Part shown: one piece after another, positions 1 to 6,510 of the stretch | Layout of the letters: the number at the start of each line of letters is the position of its first letter | Position numbering within the stretch: the stretch's first letter is position 1 | Assembly (NCBI GenBank): GCA_030453005.1 | Contig: JAKDLE010000110.1 | Span: 1-7,855, forward strand | DNA from: Pseudonocardia sp. | GTDB lineage: Bacteria > Actinomycetota > Actinomycetes > Mycobacteriales > Pseudonocardiaceae | Reading direction: 5' to 3' | DNA: 7,855 bases | Made by a program: the position numbers and the translations under genes | Notes under the pieces: model-generated | Seen by the model: the letters and a program-made list of their open reading frames with translations, nothing else | What the model was told of the DNA's origin: nothing | The model's database searches: none

Positions 1-527
1 CCCCGGCGCTGGCGCTGCGCCGGGCCGCCACCCTGCTGCTGCGTGGGGCGGGCTACACCGCGTTCGACCGCGCGAGAGGCGTGGAGCCGCCCGTCGACCC
101 CGGGCACGGCGGCATCGGCGCGCCCTACGCGCACGTCACCGCCCCCCTGCGGCGCCTCGTCGACCGGTTCGGCACGGAGGTGTGTCTCGCGCTGGCCGCG
201 GGGGAGGCGGTGCCGCGGTGGCTGCGCGACGCGCTCCCGGCGCTGCCGGAGCTGATGGTCGCCTCCGACGCGCTGGCGGGGAGGGTCGACCGGGCCTGCG
301 TCGACCGCACCGAGGCCGCCCTGCTGGCCGGGCGGGTCGGCGACACCTTCGACGTCGTGGTGCTGCGGCCCTCGCCACCCGACGGCGCGCCCGGCGAGGT
401 CTACCTCGCCGACCCGCCGGTGCTGGCGCGGTGCGAGGGTCCGCTGGAGGCCGGTGTGGCCGCCACCGTCCGACTGGTCGAGGCCGACGCCGCCACCGGC
501 CGCATCGTCTTCGCCGCTACCACCTGA
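1..527 (+). CDS. RNB-domain (RNase II/R-like) exoribonuclease, 3' part only
   Basis: The reading frame is open from the window edge (first full codon at 3) to a TGA at 525-527, giving about 174 C-terminal residues. The start lies outside the window. The key signature is GAPYAHVTAPLRRLVDRF, encoded near 120-170. It matches the end of the RNB catalytic domain of RNase II/RNase R, where Tyr, Thr and paired Arg residues contact the RNA 3' end. After it comes a helical linker and then a beta-rich tail (about 345-525, DTFDVVVLRP to GRIVFAATT) that looks like a degenerate S1/OB barrel. RNB enzymes are cytoplasmic, Mg-dependent 3'-to-5' RNA exonucleases. The acidic catalytic residues of RNB would be upstream and cannot be checked. 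The next gene starts 18 bp downstream but appears to have its own promoter. The family assignment is firm; the exact subfamily is not. Confidence 0.88.
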   Translation, partial: PALALRRAATLLLRGAGYTAFDRARGVEPPVDPGHGGIGAPYAHVTAPLRRLVDRFGTEVCLALAAGEAVPRWLRDALPALPELMVASDALAGRVDRACVDRTEAALLAGRVGDTFDVVVLRPSPPDGAPGEVYLADPPVLARCEGPLEAGVAATVRLVEADAATGRIVFAATT

Positions 528-533
528 CCGACC

Positions 534-545
534 TACACTTCTCGT
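534..545 (+). promoter_or_regulatory. Extended leaderless-type -10 element of the Uma2 gene
   Basis: The hexamer TACACT (534-539) fits the actinobacterial -10 consensus TANNNT. It is followed by exactly 6 nt (TCTCGT) and the ATG at 546, so transcription would begin at or next to the A of the start codon. There is no purine-rich Shine-Dalgarno sequence in the 18 bp after the upstream stop. No clear -35 box is visible, which is usual for leaderless actinobacterial promoters. Inferred from geometry only. Confidence 0.5.
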
Positions 546-1064
546 ATGACCGCGGTGCTGCTGCACGAGACCCCCGCCGTCCTCCAGGAGTGGTTGGACC
601 GGCGCCGGGCGCTGGGCCAGGACGGCTTCGACGAGGTGTGGGAAGGCGTCTACCACGTGGCACCGGTGGCGCACGGCCGGCAGGGCTGGATGGACGAGGA
701 GATCGCCTTCGCCCTGCTCGTCCGGGCCCGCGCGGCGGGTCTGCGGGGGAGCGGCCCGATCAACATCGGGCACGCCCAGGACTACCGCGTTCCGGATGTT
801 GCCTACCTCCGCACCCGCGAGACGGCGCTGTGGAACCCGACCGCCGCGATCGTGGTCGAGGTGATCTCGCCGAACGACGGGTCGCGCCGCAAGGCCGACT
901 TCTACTTCCGCGCCGGGGTGGAGGAGCTGCTGCTCGTCGATCCGCTGGAGCGCACGGTGGAGTGGTTCGTCCGCGGGCCCGAGGGCTTCGTCGAGGCCGA
1001 CGCCAGTGCGCTGCTCGGCGTCGCCGCGCAGGAGCTGCACGACGAGATCGAGTGGCCCGACTGA
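546..1064 (+). CDS. Uma2-family (DUF820) PD-(D/E)XK endonuclease-like protein
   Basis: The product has 172 residues, about the usual Uma2 length. The fold signature is visible in order: acidic residues in DEVWEGVYHV (29-38), RVPDVAYL with D84, VVEVISPN with E105, then RRKADFYFRAG with K116, and the strand EELLLVDP (127-133). This is the usual Uma2 pattern of PD...EVxSP...K followed by a YxxxGV(R/E)EYW-like segment ending in VDP, so the presumed metal-binding residues are all present. Uma2 proteins belong to the restriction-endonuclease-like superfamily. They are abundant in cyanobacteria and some actinobacteria and mostly lack an experimentally proven role. Here it stands alone, with no methyltransferase or transposase beside it. 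The ATG at 546 has no ribosome-binding site but sits 6 nt after a -10-like hexamer, pointing to leaderless expression. Family call firm; nuclease activity and biological role not known. Confidence 0.9.
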   Translation: MTAVLLHETPAVLQEWLDRRRALGQDGFDEVWEGVYHVAPVAHGRQGWMDEEIAFALLVRARAAGLRGSGPINIGHAQDYRVPDVAYLRTRETALWNPTAAIVVEVISPNDGSRRKADFYFRAGVEELLLVDPLERTVEWFVRGPEGFVEADASALLGVAAQELHDEIEWPD

Positions 1065-1119
1065 GGCTACCCTCGCCCGGGCGGTACGACGGGTCCGCCG
1101 CGGATCGAAGAGGGTGGCC
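1065..1119 (+). promoter_or_regulatory. Possible promoter and SD-sequestering stem ahead of the ligase gene
   Basis: This 56-bp gap (1065-1120) starts immediately after the Uma2 stop codon. GGCTACCCTC (1065-1074) can pair with GAGGGTGGCC (1110-1119) over ten positions, one of them a G-U pair. The right arm contains the ligase Shine-Dalgarno sequence. Inside the loop, GGCGG (1080-1084) can pair with CCGCC (1095-1099). The left arm also holds TACCCT (1068-1073), a possible -10 box that would start a transcript near 1080 lacking the left arm. Both readings are inference. Confidence 0.35.
1109..1115 (+). promoter_or_regulatory. Shine-Dalgarno sequence of the ligase gene
   Basis: AGAGGGT (1109-1115), within AGAGGGTGG, lies a few nucleotides before the ATG at 1121 and is the only strong ribosome-binding site in this part of the window. 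It decides the start codon: the frame stays open far upstream, overlapping the Uma2 gene and the ribonuclease gene, but those codons have no family resemblance. Confidence 0.7.
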
Positions 1120-1120
1120 C

Positions 1121-2209
1121 ATGTTCCGCTACGGCATCGAGCACGAGCTGGCGCTGCTGCGCACCGACGGCCGGTTCGCCGACTTCGTCGACCTGACGTT
1201 CGGCGAGCTGCAGGAGGTCGTCGAGGCCCTGCCCATCGACCCCGCCGACTACCCGGGCCTGCGGATCGGCGACGTCGGGATCAAGTGCAAGCGCTGGTAC
1301 GTCGAGGGCTACGAGCGGTTCGACGAGGCGGGGGTACTGCAGCGCTGTGATCCCAAGGGCCTGGAGATCCGCACCCGCATCCACGACTCCGTCGAGGCGG
1401 CCGTGGACGCGCTGCGCGCCGACCAGGCCCTGCTCGACGACCAGCTGCGGGGCCGCGGCCTGCGCTCCTGCGTGATCGCGTTCAACCCCTCGCGCAGCGG
1501 CTACGTGATCGATCCGCCGCTCAACACCTGGGAGCAGGCGCACCGGCAGGGCTCACCGGAGGAGCGCACCGCGCACCTGCACATGCTGACCTACGGCCCG
1601 GACCTCAACCTCTCGTCCGACGAGATCGCCGATCCCGTGGACGTGGCGCGCAAGCTCACCCACTACAGCCCGTGGCTGGTGCCGCTGTCGTTCTCCTCGC
1701 CGTTCCGCGACGGCGCGCCGTGGGGAGGGCTGTCGGCGCGCACGTTCCTGCGCACGGGCGTGCGGCCCGCGGTGCTGGTGTTCCTCGACGCCTGCGCGCC
1801 GCAGATCGCCAGTGACCCGTCGCTGACGCAGCCCGCGCGCCTGGCCGCCGAGGTGGGACGCATCGAGTTCAAGGCGTTCGACGCCTGCCCCGACCCGACG
1901 CTCTACGGGGAGCTGCTCAGCCTGCTCACCGGCCTCGCGCTCGACGACACGCTCCCCGGGCGTCGCACCACCCCGGACGCGGCCCTGCACCGGGAGGTGG
2001 CGCGCACCGGGCTGGCCGACGACGACGTGCACGCGGGCACCGGCGAGCTCCTCGCCGCCGCCGAGCGGGCATTGGCCGGCCGCGTGGCCGACCTCGCCCG
2101 CCTCGCCTGTCTGCGCGGCCGCTGGGAGCGACGGGAGTGCCCGGCGACGGCGATGCTGGCCCGCTACGAGGCCGGGGAGGCGGTGGCGGGCCTGCGGCGG
2201 TTGCAGTAG
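1121..2209 (+). CDS. Glutamate-cysteine ligase family protein (GCS2-like ATP-grasp-like ligase)
   Basis: The product is 362 residues, shorter than the 500+ of classical E. coli-type GshA. The N-terminus MFRYGIEHELALL has the GxExE-type acidic pair (E7, E9) that begins the Mg/ATP/glutamate site of gamma-glutamylcysteine synthetases and carboxylate-amine ligases. Later conserved blocks are GDVGIKCKRWYVEG (50-63), KGLEIRT (79-85), HMLTYGPDLN (154-163), SFSSPFRDG (190-198) and GRIEFKAFDACPD (246-258). From memory this block order resembles a family common in cyanobacteria and annotated as glutamate-cysteine ligase family protein; this was not searched. The likely chemistry is ATP-dependent ligation of an amine to a glutamate-type carboxylate, but the acceptor is unknown. 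No glutathione synthetase gene is nearby, and actinobacteria normally use mycothiol, so true glutathione synthesis should not be assumed. The gene starts 56 bp after the Uma2 gene and ends at the hairpins shared with vapBC. Confidence 0.8.
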   Translation: MFRYGIEHELALLRTDGRFADFVDLTFGELQEVVEALPIDPADYPGLRIGDVGIKCKRWYVEGYERFDEAGVLQRCDPKGLEIRTRIHDSVEAAVDALRADQALLDDQLRGRGLRSCVIAFNPSRSGYVIDPPLNTWEQAHRQGSPEERTAHLHMLTYGPDLNLSSDEIADPVDVARKLTHYSPWLVPLSFSSPFRDGAPWGGLSARTFLRTGVRPAVLVFLDACAPQIASDPSLTQPARLAAEVGRIEFKAFDACPDPTLYGELLSLLTGLALDDTLPGRRTTPDAALHREVARTGLADDDVHAGTGELLAAAERALAGRVADLARLACLRGRWERRECPATAMLARYEAGEAVAGLRRLQ

Positions 2210-2255
2210 GGCCACCTTGCCGCGACGACGTGGCAGCAAGGTGGCCTTGCTGCCA
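2210..2255. terminator. Bidirectional terminator with two overlapping hairpins
   Basis: This lies between convergent genes and begins right after the ligase stop codon (2207-2209). Hairpin A: GGCCACCTTGC (2210-2220) pairs perfectly with GCAAGGTGGCC (2236-2246), 11 bp with a 15-nt loop. Hairpin B: TGGCAGCAAGG (2231-2241) pairs perfectly with CCTTGCTGCCA (2245-2255), 11 bp with a 3-nt loop. The two share 2231-2246, so they cannot form together. There is no T tract, as is typical of high-GC actinobacterial terminators. The vapC stop is at 2283-2285 on the other strand, so the element can serve both directions. Confidence 0.75.
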
Positions 2256-2282
2256 TCGGTGGGGCGGGCGCCGGCGGCGGGG

Positions 2283-2693
2283 CTACGGCGCGATCAGCTC
2301 GACGGTCGGGAAGTAGGTGCGGTAGCGCGACGCGTCGCGGCTGAGCAGCCGCAACCCGAGCACCGCGGCATGGGCGCCGATGAGGAAGTCGGGCAGCGTG
2401 GACGTGCGAACTCCCCCCCGGTTGCGGTAAGCACGGAAGCTGCGCGCGGCCAGGAATCCGGCGGCCCACGGGAGGTTCCCGCGGACGAACCGGTCACCGA
2501 GCACGGCATCGAGCTCCTCCACCATGCTGAAGCGCAGGGAGACCTCGCCGTACACGATCTGGTTGATCACGACCGGCCCGTGGTCGACGGCCTCGGCGAG
2601 GCGGCGTGCCGACCACCGCGCCCACGTCGGATCCTCGGTGAGCAGATCGAGCAGGACGTTCGAGTCGATGAGCGTGCCTCGTTCACCCGCCAC
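2283..2693 (-). CDS. vapC: PIN-domain ribonuclease toxin, VapC family
   Basis: The product has 136 residues, the normal size for VapC. The four acidic residues of the PIN active site are in place: D10 in LIDSNVLLDLL, E50 in QIVYGEVS, D102 in LPDFLIGAHA and D120 in LLSRDASRYRTYFP. VapC toxins are Mg-dependent endoribonucleases that often cut tRNA or rRNA and are neutralised by a cognate antitoxin. The start is a GTG (2693-2691) lying inside the last codons of vapB. The 11-nt overlap and lack of a strong ribosome-binding site suggest translational coupling to the antitoxin. The sequence looks complete and active. The RNA target cannot be told from sequence. The gene name refers to family, not a proven orthologue. 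Confidence 0.92.
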   Translation of the reverse strand: MAGERGTLIDSNVLLDLLTEDPTWARWSARRLAEAVDHGPVVINQIVYGEVSLRFSMVEELDAVLGDRFVRGNLPWAAGFLAARSFRAYRNRGGVRTSTLPDFLIGAHAAVLGLRLLSRDASRYRTYFPTVELIAP

Positions 2694-2910
2694 GGGTGAG
2701 GGCCATGATCTCGTCGGTGCTCAGTTCGACGTCGCCCCGGCCGAGCAGGGCGTCGACGACCCGTCGGCCGCGGCCGGTCGGCCCGGTCGCGGCCACGATT
2801 ACGGCGACACCATCGCGGACGACGACGTCCACCTCGTCCCCGACCTCCAGGCCCAGCTCCCGCCGGACCTGCTGCGGGATGGTGATCTGGCCCTTGCTGG
2901 TGATCCGCAT
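2683..2910 (-). CDS. vapB: AbrB/MazE-like antitoxin, VapB family
   Basis: The product has 75 residues. MRITSKGQITIPQQVRRELG followed by LEVGDEVDVVV is the classic swapped-hairpin AbrB (SpoVT/MazE) DNA-binding domain, residues 1 to about 40. The acidic C-terminal tail (about 45-75) would bind and block VapC. The ATG at 2910-2908 is the only start that begins exactly at this domain, although the frame is open much farther upstream. No ribosome-binding site precedes it; a -10-like hexamer lies 6 nt before the ATG, consistent with leaderless translation. The stop codon overlaps the vapC start region. Autorepression by VapB or VapBC at the repeats in 2913-2957 is expected from the family. It is divergent from glnE, with 84 bp between starts. 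Confidence 0.92.
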   Translation of the reverse strand: MRITSKGQITIPQQVRRELGLEVGDEVDVVVRDGVAVIVAATGPTGRGRRVVDALLGRGDVELSTDEIMALTRGG

Positions 2911-2947
2911 GCGGTAAGAGTAGCCCCAGTAAGAGTAGCTCTGGTAA
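2911..2947 (-). promoter_or_regulatory. vapBC promoter, probably leaderless
   Basis: On the minus strand TACTCT (2922-2917) fits TANNNT and is followed by six nucleotides (TACCGC) and the vapB ATG, placing the start of transcription at about 2910. TTACCA (2947-2942) is a weak -35 candidate with a 19-bp spacer. A second TACTCT lies one repeat farther upstream (2937-2932). The element overlaps the 15-bp repeats, so bound antitoxin would block polymerase. Confidence 0.5.
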
Positions 2948-2957
2948 GGCTGGAGGC
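2913..2957. repeat. Three 15-bp-period direct repeats, likely antitoxin operator
   Basis: GTAAGAGTAGC occurs at 2914-2924 and again identically at 2929-2939. A third, decayed copy (GTAAGGCTGG) starts at 2944. The starts are exactly 15 bp apart. The array covers the vapB -10 region and part of the glnE upstream region. AbrB-type antitoxins usually bind repeated sites in their own promoter, so an operator role is the simplest reading, but it is inferred from position. Confidence 0.6.
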
Positions 2958-2994
2958 TTCGCTCCGATCGGGCGGGTACGGCAGGATCGGGGGC

Positions 2995-5900
2995 GTGACG
3001 CGCACCGGGACCTCGCTCGCTCGGCTCGGGCTGACCGAACCCTGGGCCGAGCCCACGCTCACCGAGCTGGGCTGGTGGTCGGGCGACCGGCCCGTCGAGG
3101 GCGCGGAGCCGATCATGTGGGCGCTGGCGCGCAGCCCCGACCCCGACCTGGCGCTGCGCTCCGCCGAACGGCTGGTCGAGGGACTGACCGACCGGGCCGC
3201 GTTCGACGCGGCGCTCCGCGCCGACGCCGTCCTGCGCGGACGGCTGCTCGCCCTGCTCGGCAGCTCCACCGCGCTCGCCGACCACCTCGTCACCCACCCC
3301 GACCGCTGGCACCGCCTCGCAGGCGACACCGACCCCGACCCGGCGGGGTACCGGGTGGCACTGCTGCGGGCCGTCCACGCGGACCCGGCCGCCCCGCCCG
3401 CAGGCGCCGCGGAAGGCTGTCGGGCGGGGCTCACCGGCCCCGAGGCGGTGCTGGCGCTGCGCACGGCCTACCGCGACGAGCTGCTCGTGCTCGCCGCGTC
3501 CGACCTCGCCGCGGTGGGGGAGCCGACGCTGCCGGTGCTCGACGTCGACACCGTCGCCGCGCACCTCGCCGACCTGGCCGCCGCCGCGCTGCAGGCGGCG
3601 CTGGCCGTCGCCGCGGCCGAGGTGTTCCCCGAGGACACCGACGCGGGGAACGGCAGGCTCGCCGTCATCGCGATGGGCAAATGCGGCGGGCACGAGCTCA
3701 ACTACGTCAGCGACGTCGACGTGGTGTTCGTCGCCGAGCCCGCCGACGCCAGGGCGTCGCGGCTGGCCGGGCGGATGATGCAGGTCGCGGGGGAGGCGTG
3801 CTTCGAGGTCGACGCCAACCTGCGGCCCGAGGGCCGCCAAGGCGAGCTGGTGCGCACCCTCGACGGGCACGTGTCCTACTACCGCCGGTGGGCCAAGACG
3901 TGGGAGTTCCAGGCGCTGCTCAAGGCCCGCCCGATCGCGGGCGACCCGGAGCTGGGCGCCGCCTATCTCGACGGCGTGACGCCGATGGTGTGGACGGCGA
4001 CCGAGCGCGACCACTTCGTCGCCGACGTGCAGGCGATGCGCCGTCGGGTGGTGGACAACGTCAAGCCCGAGGTCGCCGAGCGGGAGCTGAAGCTGGGGCG
4101 CGGCGGGCTGCGGGACGTCGAGTTCGCGGTGCAGCTGCTGCAGCTGGTGCACGGCCGCACCGACTCCTCGCTGCGGTCGCCGACCACGTTGGACGCACTG
4201 GCGGCACTCGCCGCAGGCGGCTATGTCGCCCGCGAGGACGGCGCGAACCTCGCCGCGTCCTACCGGTTCCTGCGCCTGCTGGAGCACCGGCTGCAGCTGC
4301 GGAAGCTGCGGCGCACCCACCTGTTGCCCGCCGCCGACGACGCCGACGGCCTGCGCTGGCTCGCCCGCGCGGCCCGACTGCGCCCCGACGGCCGGCGCGA
4401 CGTCGTCGGCGTGCTGGTCGCGGAGTGGACGCGCAACGCGCGCCGGGTGCGGCGGCTGCACGAGAAGCTGTTCTACCGGCCGCTGCTCACGGCGGTGTCG
4501 CGGATGTCGGCCGATGACGTGCGCCTGTCCGAGCCCGCCGCCGTCGCCCGGCTGGGCGCGTTGGGCTGGGCGTCGCCGGAGGGGGCGCTGGGGCATCTGC
4601 GGGCGTTGACGGCGGGGGTGTCGCGGGCGGCGTCGATCCAGCAGACGCTGCTGCCGGTGCTGCTCGACGAGCTCTCCGGCAGTCCCGACCCGGACCGCGG
4701 GCTGCTGGCGTACCGCCGGGTGTCCGAGGCGCTCGCGGCCACTCCCTGGTACCTGCGGTTGCTGCGCGACGAGGGGCTCGTGGTCGCCCGGCTGATGCGG
4801 CTGCTCGGCACGTCCGCACTGGTCCCGGACCTGTTGGTGCGGGCCCCGGAGGTGCTGCGGCTGCTCGCCGCGCCGTCCGGGGGCCGTGCAGGCGAGCTGA
4901 CCCGCGACCCCGCGGACGTCGCCGCGTCGCTGCGCACCAGCGTGGCCCGCCAGCTCGACCCGGACACGGCGGCGGCCACCGCCCGCTCGCTGCGCCGCCA
5001 CGAGATGCTGCGGGTCGCGTGCGCCGACCTGCTCGGCGAGCTCGACACCGAGCAGGTGTGCGCGGCGCTGTCGGCGGTGTGGGTGGCGGTGCTGGAGAGC
5101 ACGACCGCGTCGGTGCAGCGTGTTCTGTCCCCCGAGCCTGCCCCGGCCCGGATCGCCGTGATCGGGATGGGGCGGCTCGGCGGCGCCGAGCTGGGCTACA
5201 GCAGCGACGCCGACGTGCTGTTCGTGTGCGAACCGGTCGAGGGCCGCACCGACCAGGAAGCCGTCCGGTACGCCACCACCGTCGCCGAGACCGTGCGCCG
5301 CAGGCTGGGTGCGTCCAGCCCCGACCCCGCGCTCGTCGTCGACACCGACCTGCGGCCCGAGGGGCGCTCCGGGCCGCTCGTCCGCACGCTCGAGTCCTAC
5401 CGTGCCTACTACGCGCGCTGGTCGGAGACCTGGGAGGCCCAGGCGCTGCTGCGGGCCCGCCCCGTCGCGGGCGACGCGGACCTGGGCGCACGGTTCGTCG
5501 AGATGATCGACCCACTGCGCTACCCGCCCGACGGGCTCGACCCCGCGGCCGCCACCGAGATCCGACGGATCAAGGCGCGCGTCGACGACGAACGGCTGCC
5601 GCGCGGAGCCGACCGCGCCCTGCACACGAAGCTCGGCCTCGGCGGGCTCGCCGACGTCGAGTGGACGGTGCAGCTGCTGCAGCTCCAGCACGCGGGCGCC
5701 GTGCCCGGGCTGCGCACCACGTCCACGCTGGAGGGTCTGCGCGAGGCGGAGGCGGCCGGGCTGCTCAGCGCCTCCGACGTCGCCGAGCTGCTCGCCGGAT
5801 GGACCACCGCGACCCGGGCCCGCAACGCCGTGATGCTGGTGCGCGGCAAGCCCGGCGACCAGCTGCCGCGCTCGGGCCGCGAGCTCACCGCCGTCGCCGC

Positions 5901-6009
5901 CGCACTGGGCTACCCCGCCGACGGCGACTCCGGGGTCTTCCTCGACGACTACCGCCGCGTCACCCGCCGAGCCCGCGCGGTCGTGGAGCGGGTGTTCTAC
6001 GGCTGGTGA
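2995..6009 (+). CDS. glnE: Bifunctional glutamine synthetase adenylyltransferase / deadenylase
   Basis: The product has 1004 residues, the full length expected for actinobacterial GlnE. It attaches AMP to, and removes it by phosphorolysis from, a tyrosine of glutamine synthetase, matching the enzyme's activity to nitrogen supply. Two homologous halves are visible. The N-terminal deadenylase (AR) half has MGKCGGHELNYVSDVDVVFV (227-246) with D240 and D242, VDANLRPEG with D273, and LGRGGLRDVEF (367-377). The C-terminal adenylyltransferase (AT) half has MGRLGGAELGYSSDADVLFV (725-744) with D738 and D740, VDTDLRPEG with D783, and LGLGGLADVEW (880-890). All nucleotidyltransferase carboxylates are present, so both activities should be intact. 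The GTG at 2995 is chosen because it follows GGGGGC and begins the conserved RTGTSLARLG N-terminus; the frame stays open upstream across vapBC but without homology. No glnA is in the window. It converges on the broken merR gene with an 8-bp gap and no visible terminator hairpin. Confidence 0.96.
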   Translation: MTRTGTSLARLGLTEPWAEPTLTELGWWSGDRPVEGAEPIMWALARSPDPDLALRSAERLVEGLTDRAAFDAALRADAVLRGRLLALLGSSTALADHLVTHPDRWHRLAGDTDPDPAGYRVALLRAVHADPAAPPAGAAEGCRAGLTGPEAVLALRTAYRDELLVLAASDLAAVGEPTLPVLDVDTVAAHLADLAAAALQAALAVAAAEVFPEDTDAGNGRLAVIAMGKCGGHELNYVSDVDVVFVAEPADARASRLAGRMMQVAGEACFEVDANLRPEGRQGELVRTLDGHVSYYRRWAKTWEFQALLKARPIAGDPELGAAYLDGVTPMVWTATERDHFVADVQAMRRRVVDNVKPEVAERELKLGRGGLRDVEFAVQLLQLVHGRTDSSLRSPTTLDALAALAAGGYVAREDGANLAASYRFLRLLEHRLQLRKLRRTHLLPAADDADGLRWLARAARLRPDGRRDVVGVLVAEWTRNARRVRRLHEKLFYRPLLTAVSRMSADDVRLSEPAAVARLGALGWASPEGALGHLRALTAGVSRAASIQQTLLPVLLDELSGSPDPDRGLLAYRRVSEALAATPWYLRLLRDEGLVVARLMRLLGTSALVPDLLVRAPEVLRLLAAPSGGRAGELTRDPADVAASLRTSVARQLDPDTAAATARSLRRHEMLRVACADLLGELDTEQVCAALSAVWVAVLESTTASVQRVLSPEPAPARIAVIGMGRLGGAELGYSSDADVLFVCEPVEGRTDQEAVRYATTVAETVRRRLGASSPDPALVVDTDLRPEGRSGPLVRTLESYRAYYARWSETWEAQALLRARPVAGDADLGARFVEMIDPLRYPPDGLDPAAATEIRRIKARVDDERLPRGADRALHTKLGLGGLADVEWTVQLLQLQHAGAVPGLRTTSTLEGLREAEAAGLLSASDVAELLAGWTTATRARNAVMLVRGKPGDQLPRSGRELTAVAAALGYPADGDSGVFLDDYRRVTRRARAVVERVFYGW

Positions 6010-6017
6010 CCTTCGTG

Positions 6018-6504
6018 TCAGGCCCGCAGAGCGGCGACCGTCCACTCGAACACCGGCACTGTCGGGGGGAACGGGGCCCGGCCGTTGAGGACGCCGAGCA
6101 GGGCCCAGTAGCGCTCCACGCGGCGGTCGGTGAAGGTGGCGATCGTCGTCGCCAGCTCCGCGCGGGCGGCCGGGTCGAGACCGGGTGCGATGTGCTCCAC
6201 CACCGCACGGCCCTGCGGTGAGTCGGGGGCGACGCCCGCGGCGAGCGCCGCGCCCGCATGCTCGACGAACGGGGCGGCGTCGAACTCGGCGGGTCCGCTG
6301 CTCTGCGCTCCCGCGACGGCCATCTCCCGCACCCGCGCTCGGAACGCGGGGTCCGACACCAGCTCGGCGAGCTCCACCCACGCCTGGACCTGCTCGGTGG
6401 TGGGGTCGTCGGGCAGCTCGGCGGGCATCGCCCGCATGGCGCCGGCGATGCCTGCGCCGGGCGCGTCGGGGTCGGGCGAGCTGCCCGATGGTCAGCAGGG
6501 TCAT
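6018..6504 (-). pseudogene. MerR-family transcriptional regulator, DNA-binding domain deleted
   Basis: From the ATG at 6504-6502 the frame reads MTLLTIGQLAR, the opening of a MerR winged-helix domain (6504 to about 6474). It then loses all resemblance. In another frame, from about 6476, PDPDAPGAGIAGAMRAMPAE runs into WVELAELVSDPAFRARVREM and on to a TGA at 6020-6018. This is the linker and effector-domain pattern of actinobacterial MerR regulators. About 100 residues holding the helix-turn-helix, wing and dimerisation helix are absent, and the two remnants are in different frames. The joint is near 6475. A sequencing indel cannot explain it because no DNA is left to encode the missing part. 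An intact MerR-type operator sits upstream. A shortened effector-only protein from the in-frame ATG at 6437 or 6428 (139 or 136 residues) is conceivable, but neither has a clear ribosome-binding site. The exact family of the effector domain is from memory. Confidence 0.75.
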
Positions 6505-6510
6505 GCGGTG

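Noticed and set aside
182..1120. Upstream extension of the ligase reading frame.
   Set aside because: It overlaps the ribonuclease and Uma2 genes, has Arg/Gly/Ala-rich non-protein-like composition, and a good ribosome site exists at the ATG at 1121.
2217..2699. A 160-codon plus-strand frame opposite vapC.
   Set aside because: It is the antisense shadow of a clear PIN-domain gene.
2913..2957. The 15-bp repeats as a CRISPR array or replication iterons.
   Set aside because: Units are too short with 4-nt gaps and no cas or rep gene is nearby; promoter overlap with vapB explains them better.
2524..2994. Upstream extension of the glnE frame.
   Set aside because: It crosses the vapBC genes and promoter without any GlnE resemblance; the GTG at 2995 fits the family N-terminus.
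6010..6017. A terminator between glnE and the broken merR gene.
   Set aside because: Only a 4-bp match made by the two stop codons is present; no credible stem.
2683..6504. A 1273-codon open frame on the minus strand running from the merR start to the vapB stop.
   Set aside because: It is low-complexity antisense of glnE caused by high GC. Only its last 75 codons (vapB) and first ten or so (merR start) resemble real proteins.
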